Assembly (NCBI GenBank): GCA_945901065.1
Contig: CAMDKI010000002.1
Span: forward strand, 434,001 to 498,000
Direction: 5' to 3'
DNA from: Chitinophaga pinensis
Lineage (GTDB): Bacteria; Bacteroidota; Bacteroidia; Chitinophagales; CAIOSU01
Length of the DNA: 64,000 nucleotides
A program made the translations under genes and the position numbers. How positions within the stretch are numbered: position 1 is the first letter of the stretch; each line of letters begins with the position of its first letter. Under the pieces are notes generated by a model. That model was given only the letters and a program-made list of their open reading frames with translations, had not been told where the DNA came from and made no database searches. This document shows positions 36,672 through 45,260 of this stretch, one piece after another.

Positions 36672-38780
36672 ATGAATTTTAACACTCTTTTAAAAACCAT
36701 CGTTGTATTTTACCTTCTTTTTGCCACAACGATTACACTTTCTGCACAAATAAATCCAGCAAATGTTACTATAGCCCGCGACTCGTTTGGCGTTCCGCAC
36801 ATTTTCGCCAAAACCGATGCTGAAGTAGCTTACGGTCTTGCGTGGGCGCATAGCGAAGATAATTTTCGAGACATACAGTTAAGTATGCTGGCCCCTAAAA
36901 ACATGCTAGGCAGTGAATTGGGCAAGGATGGGGTGCTCTTTGACTACGCCATGCAATTTTTACAGATAGACTCTATTGTTGAAGCTCGGTATGAGTTGGA
37001 TTTATCACCGCATTTTCGTGGGGTATTGGATGGTTATGTGCAAGGTCTTAACGACTATGCAACAGCCCACCCAAAAGAGGTTTTGAAGAAGAAAGCATTC
37101 CCGATAACGGGCAAAGATGTGATAAAGGGTTATGTAATGAATACCTCGCTAATGGCTGGCTTGGGCATGGCCCTAAAAGCCGCCAAAGACAATAAGATTA
37201 CTGACTTTTTTAGCGCCAACGATGTAGGTAGTAATGCCGTAGCTGTCGACCCAGAGCATATGGCCGATGGTAAAGGATACCTAGCCATTAATTCACATCA
37301 ACCTATTGAGGGGCGATTTGCATGGTACGAGGCACATGTAAACAGCGAAGAGGGCTGGAACATGATTGGCGGCTTGTTCCCCGGTGGCATGTCGATTTTT
37401 GTAGGAAGCAACCCTAACCTTGGCTGGGCGCACACCACCAACTACCACAACTTTGGCGATATCCACTTACTGGAAATCAACCCTAAAAACAAGAACCAAT
37501 ATAAGTATGACGGCGAGTGGCGTACCTTTAAAAAAGATAAAGCCAAACTGCTCATCAAGCTGGCGGGTATTGTTATCGGCGTAAAAAAGAAATTGGAATG
37601 GACAGAGTATGGTCCAGTATTTAAAACCAAACAAGGCAAGTATTCCTTCCGTTTCCCTGGTTACATGGATATTAAGGCTGCAGAGCAATGGTTCTTGATG
37701 AACAAAGCAAGCAATTTTAAAGAATTTGAAACTGCCATAAAAATGCAATCGGTGCCCTTATTCAACATTGTATATGCCGATGTGGATGGCAATATTATGC
37801 TGCACTCGGGTGGACGGGTACCTTTGCGCGACCCAAAGCTAGATTGGACTTACCCAATTACTGCTGCAACGTCAGCGTATAAATGGGATAAAATTGTACC
37901 TTACGATCGGATGCCAACAGTGCTAAACCCTAGCTGTGGTTATGTTTTTAATGCAAACAACACTCCGCTGAAAGCTACTGGCGATACTTGTGATTGGACT
38001 GGCGAATTTGTGGGCTTGCAACGATTTATGTACAACCGCGGTGATCAATTTGACCGCCTATTGAAAGAGGCCCCAAAACCTTTCACAGTGGCTAAACTGA
38101 ATGAGATTAAGTTCAACACCAGCTATGCAACCAATGGTACCTATATGAGCCACTTCAAGGCAATGTACACTTTGGATGAAAGCAAGTACCCAGACATTAC
38201 CGATGCCATACAGAAGCTTAAAAATTGGAATTTGGCCGGCGATGCCGATAACAAAGATGCTTCCTTAGCCTTGATAATACATGATAAACTCAGCAAAAAG
38301 CACGATGTGCCTTTTGCTTTCTTGATGATACAGCAGAAACTGGTGAGCGAAGAGGATGCTGTTTGGGCCATACGTGAAGCCAAAAAATTTCTACTAAAAA
38401 CCCATGGCACTTTAGATGTACCCTTAGGCATGGTGCAGCGACACATACGTGGTGAGGTAAGCTTGCCTGCTAGCGGCCTGCGCGAAGTGCCCCGTGCTGC
38501 CGATGCTGTGCTATTCGACAAAAAGAAGGGTATTTATCGTTTAAATGGCGGAGATGGATACATACAGATAGTGCGTTACAGCAAAGATAAGGGTGCCGAA
38601 ATTTTGAGTGTAAATGCCTATGGTGCTAGCGACCACCCGGATAGCCCACACTACACCGACCAAATGGAGCTGTTTACCAACCAGCAGTTTAAACCGATGA
38701 CGTTTGATAAAACCACCATCCTTAAAAACGCTATAAAGGTTTACACCCCTGGACAGATTGATTGGAATACGGTGCGGTAG
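36672..38780 (+). CDS. Penicillin acylase (Ntn-hydrolase) family protein
   Basis: 702 residues with a signal peptide ending LSAQ. It has the penicillin-amidase layout: an alpha chain beginning VTIARDSFGVPHIFAKTDAE with AYGLAWAHSEDNFRD, then the probable autocleavage site before Ser in VGSNAVAVDP, where Ser becomes the N-terminal nucleophile. Beta-chain motifs follow, such as NSHQPIEGRFAWYEAH and PGGMSIFVGSNPNLGWAHTTN. Members hydrolyse amides including acyl-homoserine lactones, penicillins and acylated amino acids in the periplasm; substrate here is unknown. It is a single gene followed by a weak terminator. Confidence 0.9.
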   Translation: MNFNTLLKTIVVFYLLFATTITLSAQINPANVTIARDSFGVPHIFAKTDAEVAYGLAWAHSEDNFRDIQLSMLAPKNMLGSELGKDGVLFDYAMQFLQIDSIVEARYELDLSPHFRGVLDGYVQGLNDYATAHPKEVLKKKAFPITGKDVIKGYVMNTSLMAGLGMALKAAKDNKITDFFSANDVGSNAVAVDPEHMADGKGYLAINSHQPIEGRFAWYEAHVNSEEGWNMIGGLFPGGMSIFVGSNPNLGWAHTTNYHNFGDIHLLEINPKNKNQYKYDGEWRTFKKDKAKLLIKLAGIVIGVKKKLEWTEYGPVFKTKQGKYSFRFPGYMDIKAAEQWFLMNKASNFKEFETAIKMQSVPLFNIVYADVDGNIMLHSGGRVPLRDPKLDWTYPITAATSAYKWDKIVPYDRMPTVLNPSCGYVFNANNTPLKATGDTCDWTGEFVGLQRFMYNRGDQFDRLLKEAPKPFTVAKLNEIKFNTSYATNGTYMSHFKAMYTLDESKYPDITDAIQKLKNWNLAGDADNKDASLALIIHDKLSKKHDVPFAFLMIQQKLVSEEDAVWAIREAKKFLLKTHGTLDVPLGMVQRHIRGEVSLPASGLREVPRAADAVLFDKKKGIYRLNGGDGYIQIVRYSKDKGAEILSVNAYGASDHPDSPHYTDQMELFTNQQFKPMTFDKTTILKNAIKVYTPGQIDWNTVR

Positions 38781-38782
38781 AG

Positions 38783-38812
38783 CCCTTTGACCCCGAAAAA
38801 GGGTATTTTTTT
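38783..38812 (+). terminator. Weak intrinsic terminator after the penicillin-acylase gene
   Basis: CCCTTT and AAAGGG form 6 base pairs around a 9-base loop, followed after two bases by seven T residues. It lies just after the stop codon. Confidence 0.55.
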
Positions 38813-38927
38813 GACTACTGGCATTGTTCTTACCTTGCTCAATCACCTTACTTTTATGCGGTTACCGAGACTTTATTTTTTTGGTAATGTGCTAAAAAAT
38901 GGGTGGTGGCTTTTATGACCATTATTT

Positions 38928-39761
38928 TTACCGCAAACTTCCCGAAAGCACTAGTTGGTGGGTATTTTCGTCGTGTAACATAAAAGGCACCGAGCCCTGC
39001 CCTTGGCCTAACGAAAGCCTTTGGGTACTCGGTAAATATACGGGGGATTTGAATGCCACTTCGATACTTTGATATGGGCGACCGTTAAGCTCCTCGGCGT
39101 GCTTTACCAAGCGACCGACGGAATACCAACCATGTAATATGGATGTTTTGAATCCCATGACTTTGGCAAATAGCTTGGAGGTGTGTATCGGATTAATATC
39201 GCCCGACACACGGGCATAACGCAGGCCATAATTGGCTGGTATGTCCCATAACTCTGTGTGAGCCACTGCAAATTCTAGATTTGGCACCTCATGCCGCTGC
39301 CCTTTGGTTTTCGATTTGCGTTTGGCCATATATTGGCTTTCGCAATAGGCGACCTTTGTGCCGTTTTGTATTATGTCCACCACAAAACTCGGCAACAACG
39401 AGCCTTCTTTTTTGTATGGCACCGTGGCATAGGAAACCAGTGTAAAAGGCTGCCCAAAATCGAGTAGTGCCAATTGCTCTAGCTTGTTGGCCATATGCAC
39501 CATACCCGGAATGGCGATGGTAAACTCCCTATCGGTCATTAGGGCTACCTGTGCCCGCTGAGCCAGCAAATACAAGTAACATAGCGGTTGTGGGTTGTTC
39601 CATTCCAAAAAAGCGCAGTACTGCTTCACATCCGCGGCATCAATCATTACCCCATCAAACACCCGCTGCAGGCTGATGCCTTCGGGCTTAACCTTCACGC
39701 CCTTTATCAAACTCAGTGCCGAAGGAATAATGAGTTGCGATAGTTTGGGCAATTGGTGCAT
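38928..39761 (-). CDS. MaoC-like hot-dog acyl dehydratase family protein
   Basis: 277 residues. The C-terminal half has the R-specific hydratase signature YARVSGDINPIH, with the catalytic Asp and His, followed by FKTSILHGWYSVG. The N-terminal half looks like a second, degenerate hot-dog domain. Such double hot-dog proteins act as enoyl-CoA or enoyl-ACP hydratases or hydroxyacyl dehydratases. There is no neighbour from lipid metabolism. Divergent from the PH-domain gene, with a 158-base gap. Confidence 0.82.
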   Translation of the reverse strand: MHQLPKLSQLIIPSALSLIKGVKVKPEGISLQRVFDGVMIDAADVKQYCAFLEWNNPQPLCYLYLLAQRAQVALMTDREFTIAIPGMVHMANKLEQLALLDFGQPFTLVSYATVPYKKEGSLLPSFVVDIIQNGTKVAYCESQYMAKRKSKTKGQRHEVPNLEFAVAHTELWDIPANYGLRYARVSGDINPIHTSKLFAKVMGFKTSILHGWYSVGRLVKHAEELNGRPYQSIEVAFKSPVYLPSTQRLSLGQGQGSVPFMLHDENTHQLVLSGSLR

Positions 39762-39860
39762 TGGTGGTTGGCTGATTATTTGGAGGTGAATACTAAAGTT
39801 ACGGCTTTTTGAGATTGGTAACCCATAATGCGGTTTGCCTTTTTTCAGTTTTCATTATCT

Positions 39861-39879
39861 TAGTCTAAGTATCAGACTA
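39861..39879. promoter_or_regulatory. Inverted repeat TAGTCT-N7-AGACTA in a divergent gap
   Basis: Perfect 6-base arms with a 7-base spacer, between the MaoC-like gene and the PH-domain gene. The arm shares its TAGTCT core with the putative operator of the metal transporter at 45193-45208, but spacing differs and this may be chance. Confidence 0.3.
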
Positions 39880-39919
39880 GCGCCTTACTTACCGTAATAT
39901 TGAACATTAACATACCACA

Positions 39920-40396
39920 ATGTTATTTCAAGAAACCCAATTCCTTAGATATCCACCGCTATATATTTTGCTTGCAACTTGCTGGGGTGGAACTGTTGGC
40001 CTTATGCTTATAAGCGATGCTGTCTGGTGGCACTATTTGGCCATAAGTGCAGTATTTTTGAGCGCAATTTTGCTTTTGTATTCGAGTAAACTTACCATCA
40101 CTATAGTTGCTGAAAATATTACCCTCAGCATGTTTCCCTTTTTTGGGAACAAGGTATTTTCCTTTCCTGAAATAGCCTCCATTTCGGTACACGAAATAAA
40201 CCCGTTGATGGATTACGGCGGCTGGGGATACCGCATTGTTCCATTTCAAAACACCACCGCCTACATTATGCAAGGCAATAAAGGAACTACTTTAGTTTTG
40301 ATAAAAAGCAACCAGAAAATAGTAGTCAGTTTAAAAAATGCAGCAGCATTTGAAATGGCCTTGACCCAAACAATGTATAGTAGCAAAAATCCTTAA
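39920..40396 (+). CDS. Small membrane protein with bacterial PH-like domain
   Basis: 158 residues. Two hydrophobic segments (about 14-34 and 38-55) form an N-terminal hairpin. The rest looks like a bacterial PH-like fold, with YSSKLTITIVAENITLSMFP, a YGGWGYRI turn, and a final helix after GTTLVLIKSNQKIVVSL. The WGYR..P motif is usual in this family. Function unknown. Confidence 0.7.
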   Translation: MLFQETQFLRYPPLYILLATCWGGTVGLMLISDAVWWHYLAISAVFLSAILLLYSSKLTITIVAENITLSMFPFFGNKVFSFPEIASISVHEINPLMDYGGWGYRIVPFQNTTAYIMQGNKGTTLVLIKSNQKIVVSLKNAAAFEMALTQTMYSSKNP

Positions 40397-40470
40397 GCGT
40401 TAGCTATTCAATTTCATATTCACTTTTCAAAAGCTTAAGGTAAGGTTTGAGTAACCTACATACAATTTGC

Positions 40471-40508
40471 CATTTTCAAATTTCCAAATTGGCATATTTT
40501 CAAATTAG
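40471..40508 (-). repeat. Post-stop AATTTGAAAAT repeat, copy 2 (after MoxR-type ATPase)
   Basis: In the sense of the minus-strand ATPase gene the element reads CTAATTTGAAAATATGCCAA and then TTTGGAAATTTGAAAATG, starting directly after the stop codon. Confidence 0.75.
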
Positions 40509-41981
40509 CTAGTTCTCCCCGCCGCTCATATCAAACATAGCACCTAGCAAATCCTTAAAGCGCACGCCAGTTTCTAGTTGGTGCTTGTTCAGTTGACTGA
40601 ACTCAGCCAAGCCGTGCAACACAAACTCCATATAAAAGAGTTTTTCAGGACCTTTTACTTCGGGGTGGTATTTTTTCACAAGGTCGTCCAGGCCATCCAC
40701 GGCCAATAGGCGATGGGCGTAGTCTTTATCTTTTACCTCGTTCAGTATATCCAAGGTGTTCAGGTTAAACCAGTCTACAATTACTTGGTACGGGTTGGCA
40801 TCCTTCTTTTTGCGCAGTTTCTCCGGGTTAGGGAAATACTCTGCAAACAGGGTACGGATGGATTTGCTCAATAGGTTTTGAGCAACAATGTACGGGCCTT
40901 CTTGCTCGCCCTCGTACACCAACTCTATCTTGCCCGTAATGGCGGGTATAATGCCCCAAAAGTCGCCCATGCGAACGTAAGTCTTGTCCTCGCCATTGAT
41001 GATGCTTCGGCGTTCGGCGGCACTAAACAAGTTCTCGAAAGCGGAGATGGTCAAACGTGCACTCACGCCACTCTTCGCATCCACAAACTCGCTGCTGCGC
41101 GCCTCAACGGCAATCTGCTCGTTTAGGGTTAGGGCCAAATCGCTATAGCCCACCGTGGCTTTTTGCTCGGCGGTAAGTTCTGCTTCTTGCAGCGTAATCG
41201 ATTTAGAGATGGCAATATCCTTAGGGTAGTGCGTCAAAATCTGGCTCTCGATTCGGTCTTTTAGTGGCGTAACAATGCTGCCGCGGTTGGTATAGTCCTC
41301 GGGGTTGGCCGTAAACACAAACTGTATATCCAGCGGCAGGCGCAGCTTAAAGCCACGTATCTGCACATCACCTTCCTGCAAAATATTGAATAGCGACACC
41401 TGTATGCGCGCCTGCAAATCGGGCAACTCATTTATAACGAAAATGCACCTGTTGCTGCGCGGCACCAACCCAAAATGGATTACTCGCTCGTCGGCATAGC
41501 TAAGGCGCATGTTGGCCGCTTTAATAGGGTCCACATCGCCAATCAAATCGGCCACCGAAACATCGGGCGTGGCCAGTTTTTCGGCATACCTATCGCTGCG
41601 GTGCAGCCAGGTTATTGGGGTTTTGTCGCCCAGTTCGGCTATCTTTTCAATGCTTTGCTTGGTTATCGGCAGCAGCGGGTCCTCGTTCAGTTCGCTGCCT
41701 TCCAGCACGGGCACCCACTCATCCAGCAAGTCCACCATCAGGCGGGCAATGCGGGTCTTTGCCTGACCACGCAGACCCAGCAAAATCATATTGTGCCTGG
41801 AGAGTATGGAGCGCTGCACGTCGGGTATCACGGTTTGGTCGTAGCCCAAAATGCCCTCAAACATGGGCTGTTTAGCCTTCATGCGCGCCACTAGGTTGTC
41901 GCGTATTTCTTGCTTAATCGTTTTTGGGGTATATCCAGAGGCTTTTAGTTCGCCGATGGTTTTTGCTTTTGGTTGTTTCAT
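40509..41981 (-). CDS. MoxR/magnesium-chelatase-type AAA+ ATPase
   Basis: 490 residues. The Walker A motif is GLRGQAKTR at about 90-98. The Walker B region reads CIFVINELPDL, with Asn where most AAA+ proteins have Asp. Then LFNILQEGDVQIRG and FVFTANPEDYTNRG (sensor-1 region) and the PLKDR arginine motif follow. From what I recall this substitution is common in this subfamily of chelatase-I-like proteins. The C-terminal part is helical. It is paired with the VWA gene just upstream, like MoxR/VWA and BchI/BchD couples, which remodel or activate protein or metallocofactor targets. The target is unknown. Confidence 0.85.
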   Translation of the reverse strand: MKQPKAKTIGELKASGYTPKTIKQEIRDNLVARMKAKQPMFEGILGYDQTVIPDVQRSILSRHNMILLGLRGQAKTRIARLMVDLLDEWVPVLEGSELNEDPLLPITKQSIEKIAELGDKTPITWLHRSDRYAEKLATPDVSVADLIGDVDPIKAANMRLSYADERVIHFGLVPRSNRCIFVINELPDLQARIQVSLFNILQEGDVQIRGFKLRLPLDIQFVFTANPEDYTNRGSIVTPLKDRIESQILTHYPKDIAISKSITLQEAELTAEQKATVGYSDLALTLNEQIAVEARSSEFVDAKSGVSARLTISAFENLFSAAERRSIINGEDKTYVRMGDFWGIIPAITGKIELVYEGEQEGPYIVAQNLLSKSIRTLFAEYFPNPEKLRKKKDANPYQVIVDWFNLNTLDILNEVKDKDYAHRLLAVDGLDDLVKKYHPEVKGPEKLFYMEFVLHGLAEFSQLNKHQLETGVRFKDLLGAMFDMSGGEN

Positions 41982-42043
41982 GTTGTTTTGTCTGAATCAG
42001 AATTCACAGAATTCCTAAATTTTAGAATTCAAATATTATGGGT

Positions 42044-42080
42044 CATTTTCAAATTTTCAAATTGGCTAATTTTCAAATTA
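42044..42080 (-). repeat. Post-stop AATTTGAAAAT repeat, copy 3 (after VWA gene)
   Basis: Starts 1 base after the VWA gene stop codon and reads TTAATTTGAAAATTAGCCAA then TTTGAAAATTTGAAAATGA in the gene sense. It sits between the two genes of the VWA/AAA pair. Confidence 0.75.
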
Positions 42081-42081
42081 A

Positions 42082-43176
42082 CTACATCCGCTTCTTCCTA
42101 CCCCTTTCAAAATCCTCGAACAGCAGTTCGCCGAGGCCTTTGAGGCCCGTGTAGAAGGCTTTGCCGTGGTTTACTTCCGTAAACTCCTCTACAAAGCGCT
42201 GCAGGTGCGGGTCTGTGGCAATCATGAAGGTGGTGATAGGTATGCGCAGGCGGCGGGCAGCTTTGGCCAGCGTAAGGGTTTTGTTGATGATTTTTCGGTC
42301 GAGGCCGAAGCTGTTTTTATAGTATTCGCCGTTTTCCATCATACAAGTTGGCTTGCCATCGGTTACCATCATTATCTGCTTGTTGGCATTTTTGCGGCGG
42401 CGTAGCAGATCCATGGCCAATTCAAGACCGGCAATAGTGTTGGTATGGAAAGGCCCCACTTGCAGGTACGGTAGGTCTTTTATCTCAATTTGCCAGGCAT
42501 CGTTGCCAAACACGATAATGTCCAGCGTGTCTTTCGGGTAGCGGGTAGTAATTAATTCGGCAAGGGCCATAGCTACCTTTTTGGCGGGTGTAATGCGGTC
42601 TTCGCCATACAATATCATGCTATGCGAAATATCAATCATCAGCACGGTACTGGTATTGGTATTAAATTCCGTTTCCAGCACCTCTAGGTCGTCTTGTGTT
42701 AGCTTAAACGAATCCATGCCGTGGTTTATCTGCGCATTGCGCATGCTCTCGGTAAGACTAATGTTCTCCAGCGCATCGCCAAACTCAAACGGGCGACTGT
42801 CGCTGCTGCGCTCGTCGCCTAGACCAGAGAATGGAGTTTTGTGGCTTCCGCGATTGCCCTTCTTCAGTTTCCCAAAAATCTCTTCTAACGCATTCTGGCG
42901 GATGGCTTGCTCGGTTTTGGGCGTTATGGTCATGCCACCCGTTACTTCATCATCTTTCAGGTAGCCTTTCTTTTTGAGGTCTTCTATAAAGTCGCCAATA
43001 CCATATTTGTTGTCGGTCAGTTTGTACTCGTTATCCAATTCATTGAGCCAGCTAATAGCCTCGTTCACATCGCCACTGGTATAGGTAAGTAGCTCTTTAA
43101 AAATTTTAAATAGCTTATCAAAAGGCGTTTGGTCCTTGTCAGATGGGTCGAATTTGGAGAAGCGATAGCCGAGCAT
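42082..43176 (-). CDS. VWA domain-containing protein, partner of the MoxR-type ATPase
   Basis: 364 residues. The N-terminal half is charged and helical with no clear domain. The C-terminal half is a von Willebrand A domain with an intact metal-ion-dependent adhesion site: LMIDISHSM (DxSxS), a Thr in HTNTIAGLE, and MMVTDGKPTCM. The last residues are Arg/Lys-rich (ERGRKKRM). There is no signal peptide or membrane helix, so it is cytosolic. It precedes the AAA+ ATPase gene by 100 bases containing a repeat and a degenerate palindrome, yet the pair is probably functionally linked. Confidence 0.85.
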   Translation of the reverse strand: MLGYRFSKFDPSDKDQTPFDKLFKIFKELLTYTSGDVNEAISWLNELDNEYKLTDNKYGIGDFIEDLKKKGYLKDDEVTGGMTITPKTEQAIRQNALEEIFGKLKKGNRGSHKTPFSGLGDERSSDSRPFEFGDALENISLTESMRNAQINHGMDSFKLTQDDLEVLETEFNTNTSTVLMIDISHSMILYGEDRITPAKKVAMALAELITTRYPKDTLDIIVFGNDAWQIEIKDLPYLQVGPFHTNTIAGLELAMDLLRRRKNANKQIMMVTDGKPTCMMENGEYYKNSFGLDRKIINKTLTLAKAARRLRIPITTFMIATDPHLQRFVEEFTEVNHGKAFYTGLKGLGELLFEDFERGRKKRM

Positions 43177-43190
43177 GTTTTAAAAAATAA

Positions 43191-43285
43191 AGTAGTTAGT
43201 ATCAAGTAATTGACGTGAGCTATATAGTTAAAAATAATACTTTTTGAAGCAGCCTTGCTACTCACTACTTGATGCTTGCTACTAA
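43191..43285. repeat. Degenerate inverted repeat in the gap before the symporter
   Basis: AGTAGTTAGTATCAAGTAAT at 43191-43210 and CACTACTTGATGCTTGCTACT near 43263-43283 are imperfect reverse complements around ATCAAGTA/TACTTGAT. This resembles the other text-like inverted repeats in the window. Confidence 0.5.
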
Positions 43286-43435
43286 CAAACACTATTACCG
43301 CAGATTGGTTTCAAAAAAAGGAAAGAAAGCGCAATCACTTCCAATGCTGGTTGTACAATTGAGTCCTTAGGCTGTTTATAACTCCAACACTACCAACTAT
43401 GCTTTTTCCGTTTATTTGTATCCAAACCCTATATT

Positions 43436-44935
43436 TTGGATCAGGAACAGATTTTATCTCCAAAGCTGATATTGTCATTCGTACTGGGTTATTTTGCCTT
43501 GCTACTGGCTGTGGCTTGGTATACCGGTCGCAAAAGCAGCAACCAGAGTTTTTTTATCGGTAGTAAAAGCTCGCCTTGGTACCTTGTGGCCTTTGGCATG
43601 ATAGGCGCCAGCGTTAGCGGGGTTACGTTTATATCTATACCCGGTGCGGTGGGCAATGCAGCCAGCCCTAACTTCGCGTTTAGTTATATGCAGATGGCCT
43701 TGGGCTATGTGCTGGGTTATGTGGTTATTGCCCTAGTTCTTATGCCACTTTATTACCGCCTCAACCTTACTTCTATTTACACCTACCTAGAGCAACGATT
43801 CGGTACTTTTTCGCACAAAACTGGAGCCACATTTTTCCTTATTTCTCGCACTATAGGCTCGGCATTTCGGCTCTATTTGGTAGCCATTGTGCTGCAAATG
43901 TTCGTGTTCGATCATTGGGGTCTGCCCTTTGTGTTTACCGTAGCATTCACCTTGCTCCTTATCTGGATATATACCCGCAAGGGAGGTATACACACCGTAG
44001 TGTGGACCGATATACTTCAGACCATTTTTATGCTGTTATCAGTAGTGATTACTATCTATTACATCAGCAGTGACATGGGACTTTCTGTTGGAGAGCTTGT
44101 TAACTTGGTGGCAGATAGCCAGTACTCCCAAATGTTTTTTTGGGATCCTAAAGCTGATTCCTATTTCTGGAAGCAGTTTATAGGCGGGGCGCTCATTGCG
44201 ATTGCAATGACTGGGCTTGACCAAGATATGATGCAAAAGAACAATAGCTGCAAAAACATTGGCGAGGCACAGCTCAATATGTTCAGTTCTAGCTTTGTGT
44301 TTTTGTTTGCCAACCTCCTGTTCGTATCGGTTGGGGCTATGCTTTACCTTTATGCCGCTAGCAAAGGCATCGCTATACCCGAAAAAACCGATTATCTATT
44401 CCCTACTTTAGCCTTTAAGTATTTTACACCTTTTGCTGGCATTGTGTTTATTATTGGGCTCATTGCTGCGGCATATTCAAGTGTCGATAGCGCCCTTACG
44501 GCGCTTACTACTTCGGTTTGTGTGGATTTATTGGGTTTCGAAAAAGAGCAGCTTAAAACCGAGGCGCAACTGCAGCAAACCCGCGAGCGGGTGCACATTG
44601 GTGTTACTATGGTGATGTTTTTGGTAGTAGTGGCCTTTAAATATGTCCTCTCTGCCGATGTGGTATCGGCCCTGTTCAAAATTGCGGGTTTTACTTATGG
44701 GCCCTTGCTGGGGCTTTTTACCTTTGGTATCCTCACCAAGCGCAGTATACAAGATAACTTGGCACCGCTGGTTTGTATAGCGGCACCCGTTATCTGCGTT
44801 ATCCTCAATGCCAACTCAGCCCAGTGGTTTGGCGGTTATAAATTCGGCATCGAGATATTGTTACTAAACGGAGGTTTAACCTTTGTGGGGCTGTGGCTAA
44901 TAAGCAAACGTGGCGAGTTGGTTGTGGGTAGATAG
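43436..44935 (+). CDS. Sodium:solute symporter (SSS family)
   Basis: 499 residues, about 13 transmembrane helices. The N terminus has YFALLLAVAWYTGRKSSNQSFFIGSKSSPWYLVAFGMIGAS, with the family core FGMIGASVSGVTFIS spanning the first sodium site. Further motifs are GLDQDMMQKN and AAYSSVDSALTALTTS. The start is a TTG at 43436; the ATG at 43399 is in another frame. Substrate cannot be assigned; candidates include sugars, amino acids, carboxylates or nucleosides. It is a stand-alone gene. Confidence 0.88.
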   Translation: MDQEQILSPKLILSFVLGYFALLLAVAWYTGRKSSNQSFFIGSKSSPWYLVAFGMIGASVSGVTFISIPGAVGNAASPNFAFSYMQMALGYVLGYVVIALVLMPLYYRLNLTSIYTYLEQRFGTFSHKTGATFFLISRTIGSAFRLYLVAIVLQMFVFDHWGLPFVFTVAFTLLLIWIYTRKGGIHTVVWTDILQTIFMLLSVVITIYYISSDMGLSVGELVNLVADSQYSQMFFWDPKADSYFWKQFIGGALIAIAMTGLDQDMMQKNNSCKNIGEAQLNMFSSSFVFLFANLLFVSVGAMLYLYAASKGIAIPEKTDYLFPTLAFKYFTPFAGIVFIIGLIAAAYSSVDSALTALTTSVCVDLLGFEKEQLKTEAQLQQTRERVHIGVTMVMFLVVVAFKYVLSADVVSALFKIAGFTYGPLLGLFTFGILTKRSIQDNLAPLVCIAAPVICVILNANSAQWFGGYKFGIEILLLNGGLTFVGLWLISKRGELVVGR

Positions 44936-45060
44936 GTTAATTTTAGACGATAGAATCATAGCCTGTTTTGACTAACCCACGTCCTTTTTAGAAGAGGACG
45001 AAACGCACCTCGCCTCTTTAGACGCATAGCAAGCCGTAACTCAAATTCGCAATTTATTTT

Positions 45061-45177
45061 CGATTTTAGGTTTACGACTTACGAATGGAGTTCTGTAATT
45101 AGCAGTTTGGGTTAAGCAATTAACCAAGCGATATAAAATTGGTTTCTCTTTTAATCGCAGTCGTAAATCTAAAATCG
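45061..45177. repeat. Nested inverted-repeat element upstream of the metal operon
   Basis: The outer arms CGATTTTAGGTTTACGACT (45061-45079) and AGTCGTAAATCTAAAATCG (45159-45177) pair over 19 bases with one mismatch. Nearly concentric inside is GGTTAA-GCAA-TTAACC (45110-45125), a 6-base stem with a GCAA tetraloop. The whole is 117 bases. It could be a small mobile repeat (MITE-like) or a structured RNA. Confidence 0.6.
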
Positions 45178-45192
45178 TATCTCATAAATATT

Positions 45193-45208
45193 TTTAGTCT
45201 AGTCTAAA
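45193..45208. promoter_or_regulatory. Putative DtxR/MntR-type operator of the metal ABC operon
   Basis: TTTAGTCTAGTCTAAA is a near-perfect 16-base dyad with only two symmetric mismatches, resembling the TTAGGxTAGxCTAA pattern of DtxR/MntR-family boxes. It lies upstream of the -33 element. The octamer CTAGACTA, its reverse-strand core, recurs at 45254-45261 over the predicted transcription start and the ATG. Confidence 0.5.
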
Positions 45209-45214
45209 TTTTAG

Positions 45215-45247
45215 TTTTGACAGTTTGAAATTTTGTTGTTAATTTTG
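45215..45247 (+). promoter_or_regulatory. Bacteroidota promoter of the metal ABC operon
   Basis: A TTTTG -33 element (45215-45219) is separated by 20 bases from the -7 box TAATTTTG (45240-45247), which matches TAnnTTTG exactly. The start codon follows at 45261, so the leader is predicted to be under 10 bases. Confidence 0.6.
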
Positions 45248-45260
45248 TGTTAACTAGACT

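Larger units (their letters stand above)
44936..45260. other. Intergenic region before the metal operon, 325 bases
   Basis: From left to right it holds a 9-base-pair hairpin at 44980-45000 with no T-run, a nested inverted-repeat element at 45061-45177, the DtxR-like dyad at 45193-45208 and the promoter at 45215-45247. No open frame is convincing. Confidence 0.7.

Noticed and set aside
43399-43435. ATG as start of the symporter
   Set aside because: It is in another reading frame from the symporter; the in-frame TTG at 43436 fits the family N terminus.
45061-45177. yybP-ykoY or another known metal riboswitch
   Set aside because: The fold is a simple long stem with an inner hairpin; I do not see conserved riboswitch sequences, and the promoter lies downstream of it, so it would not be in the operon leader.
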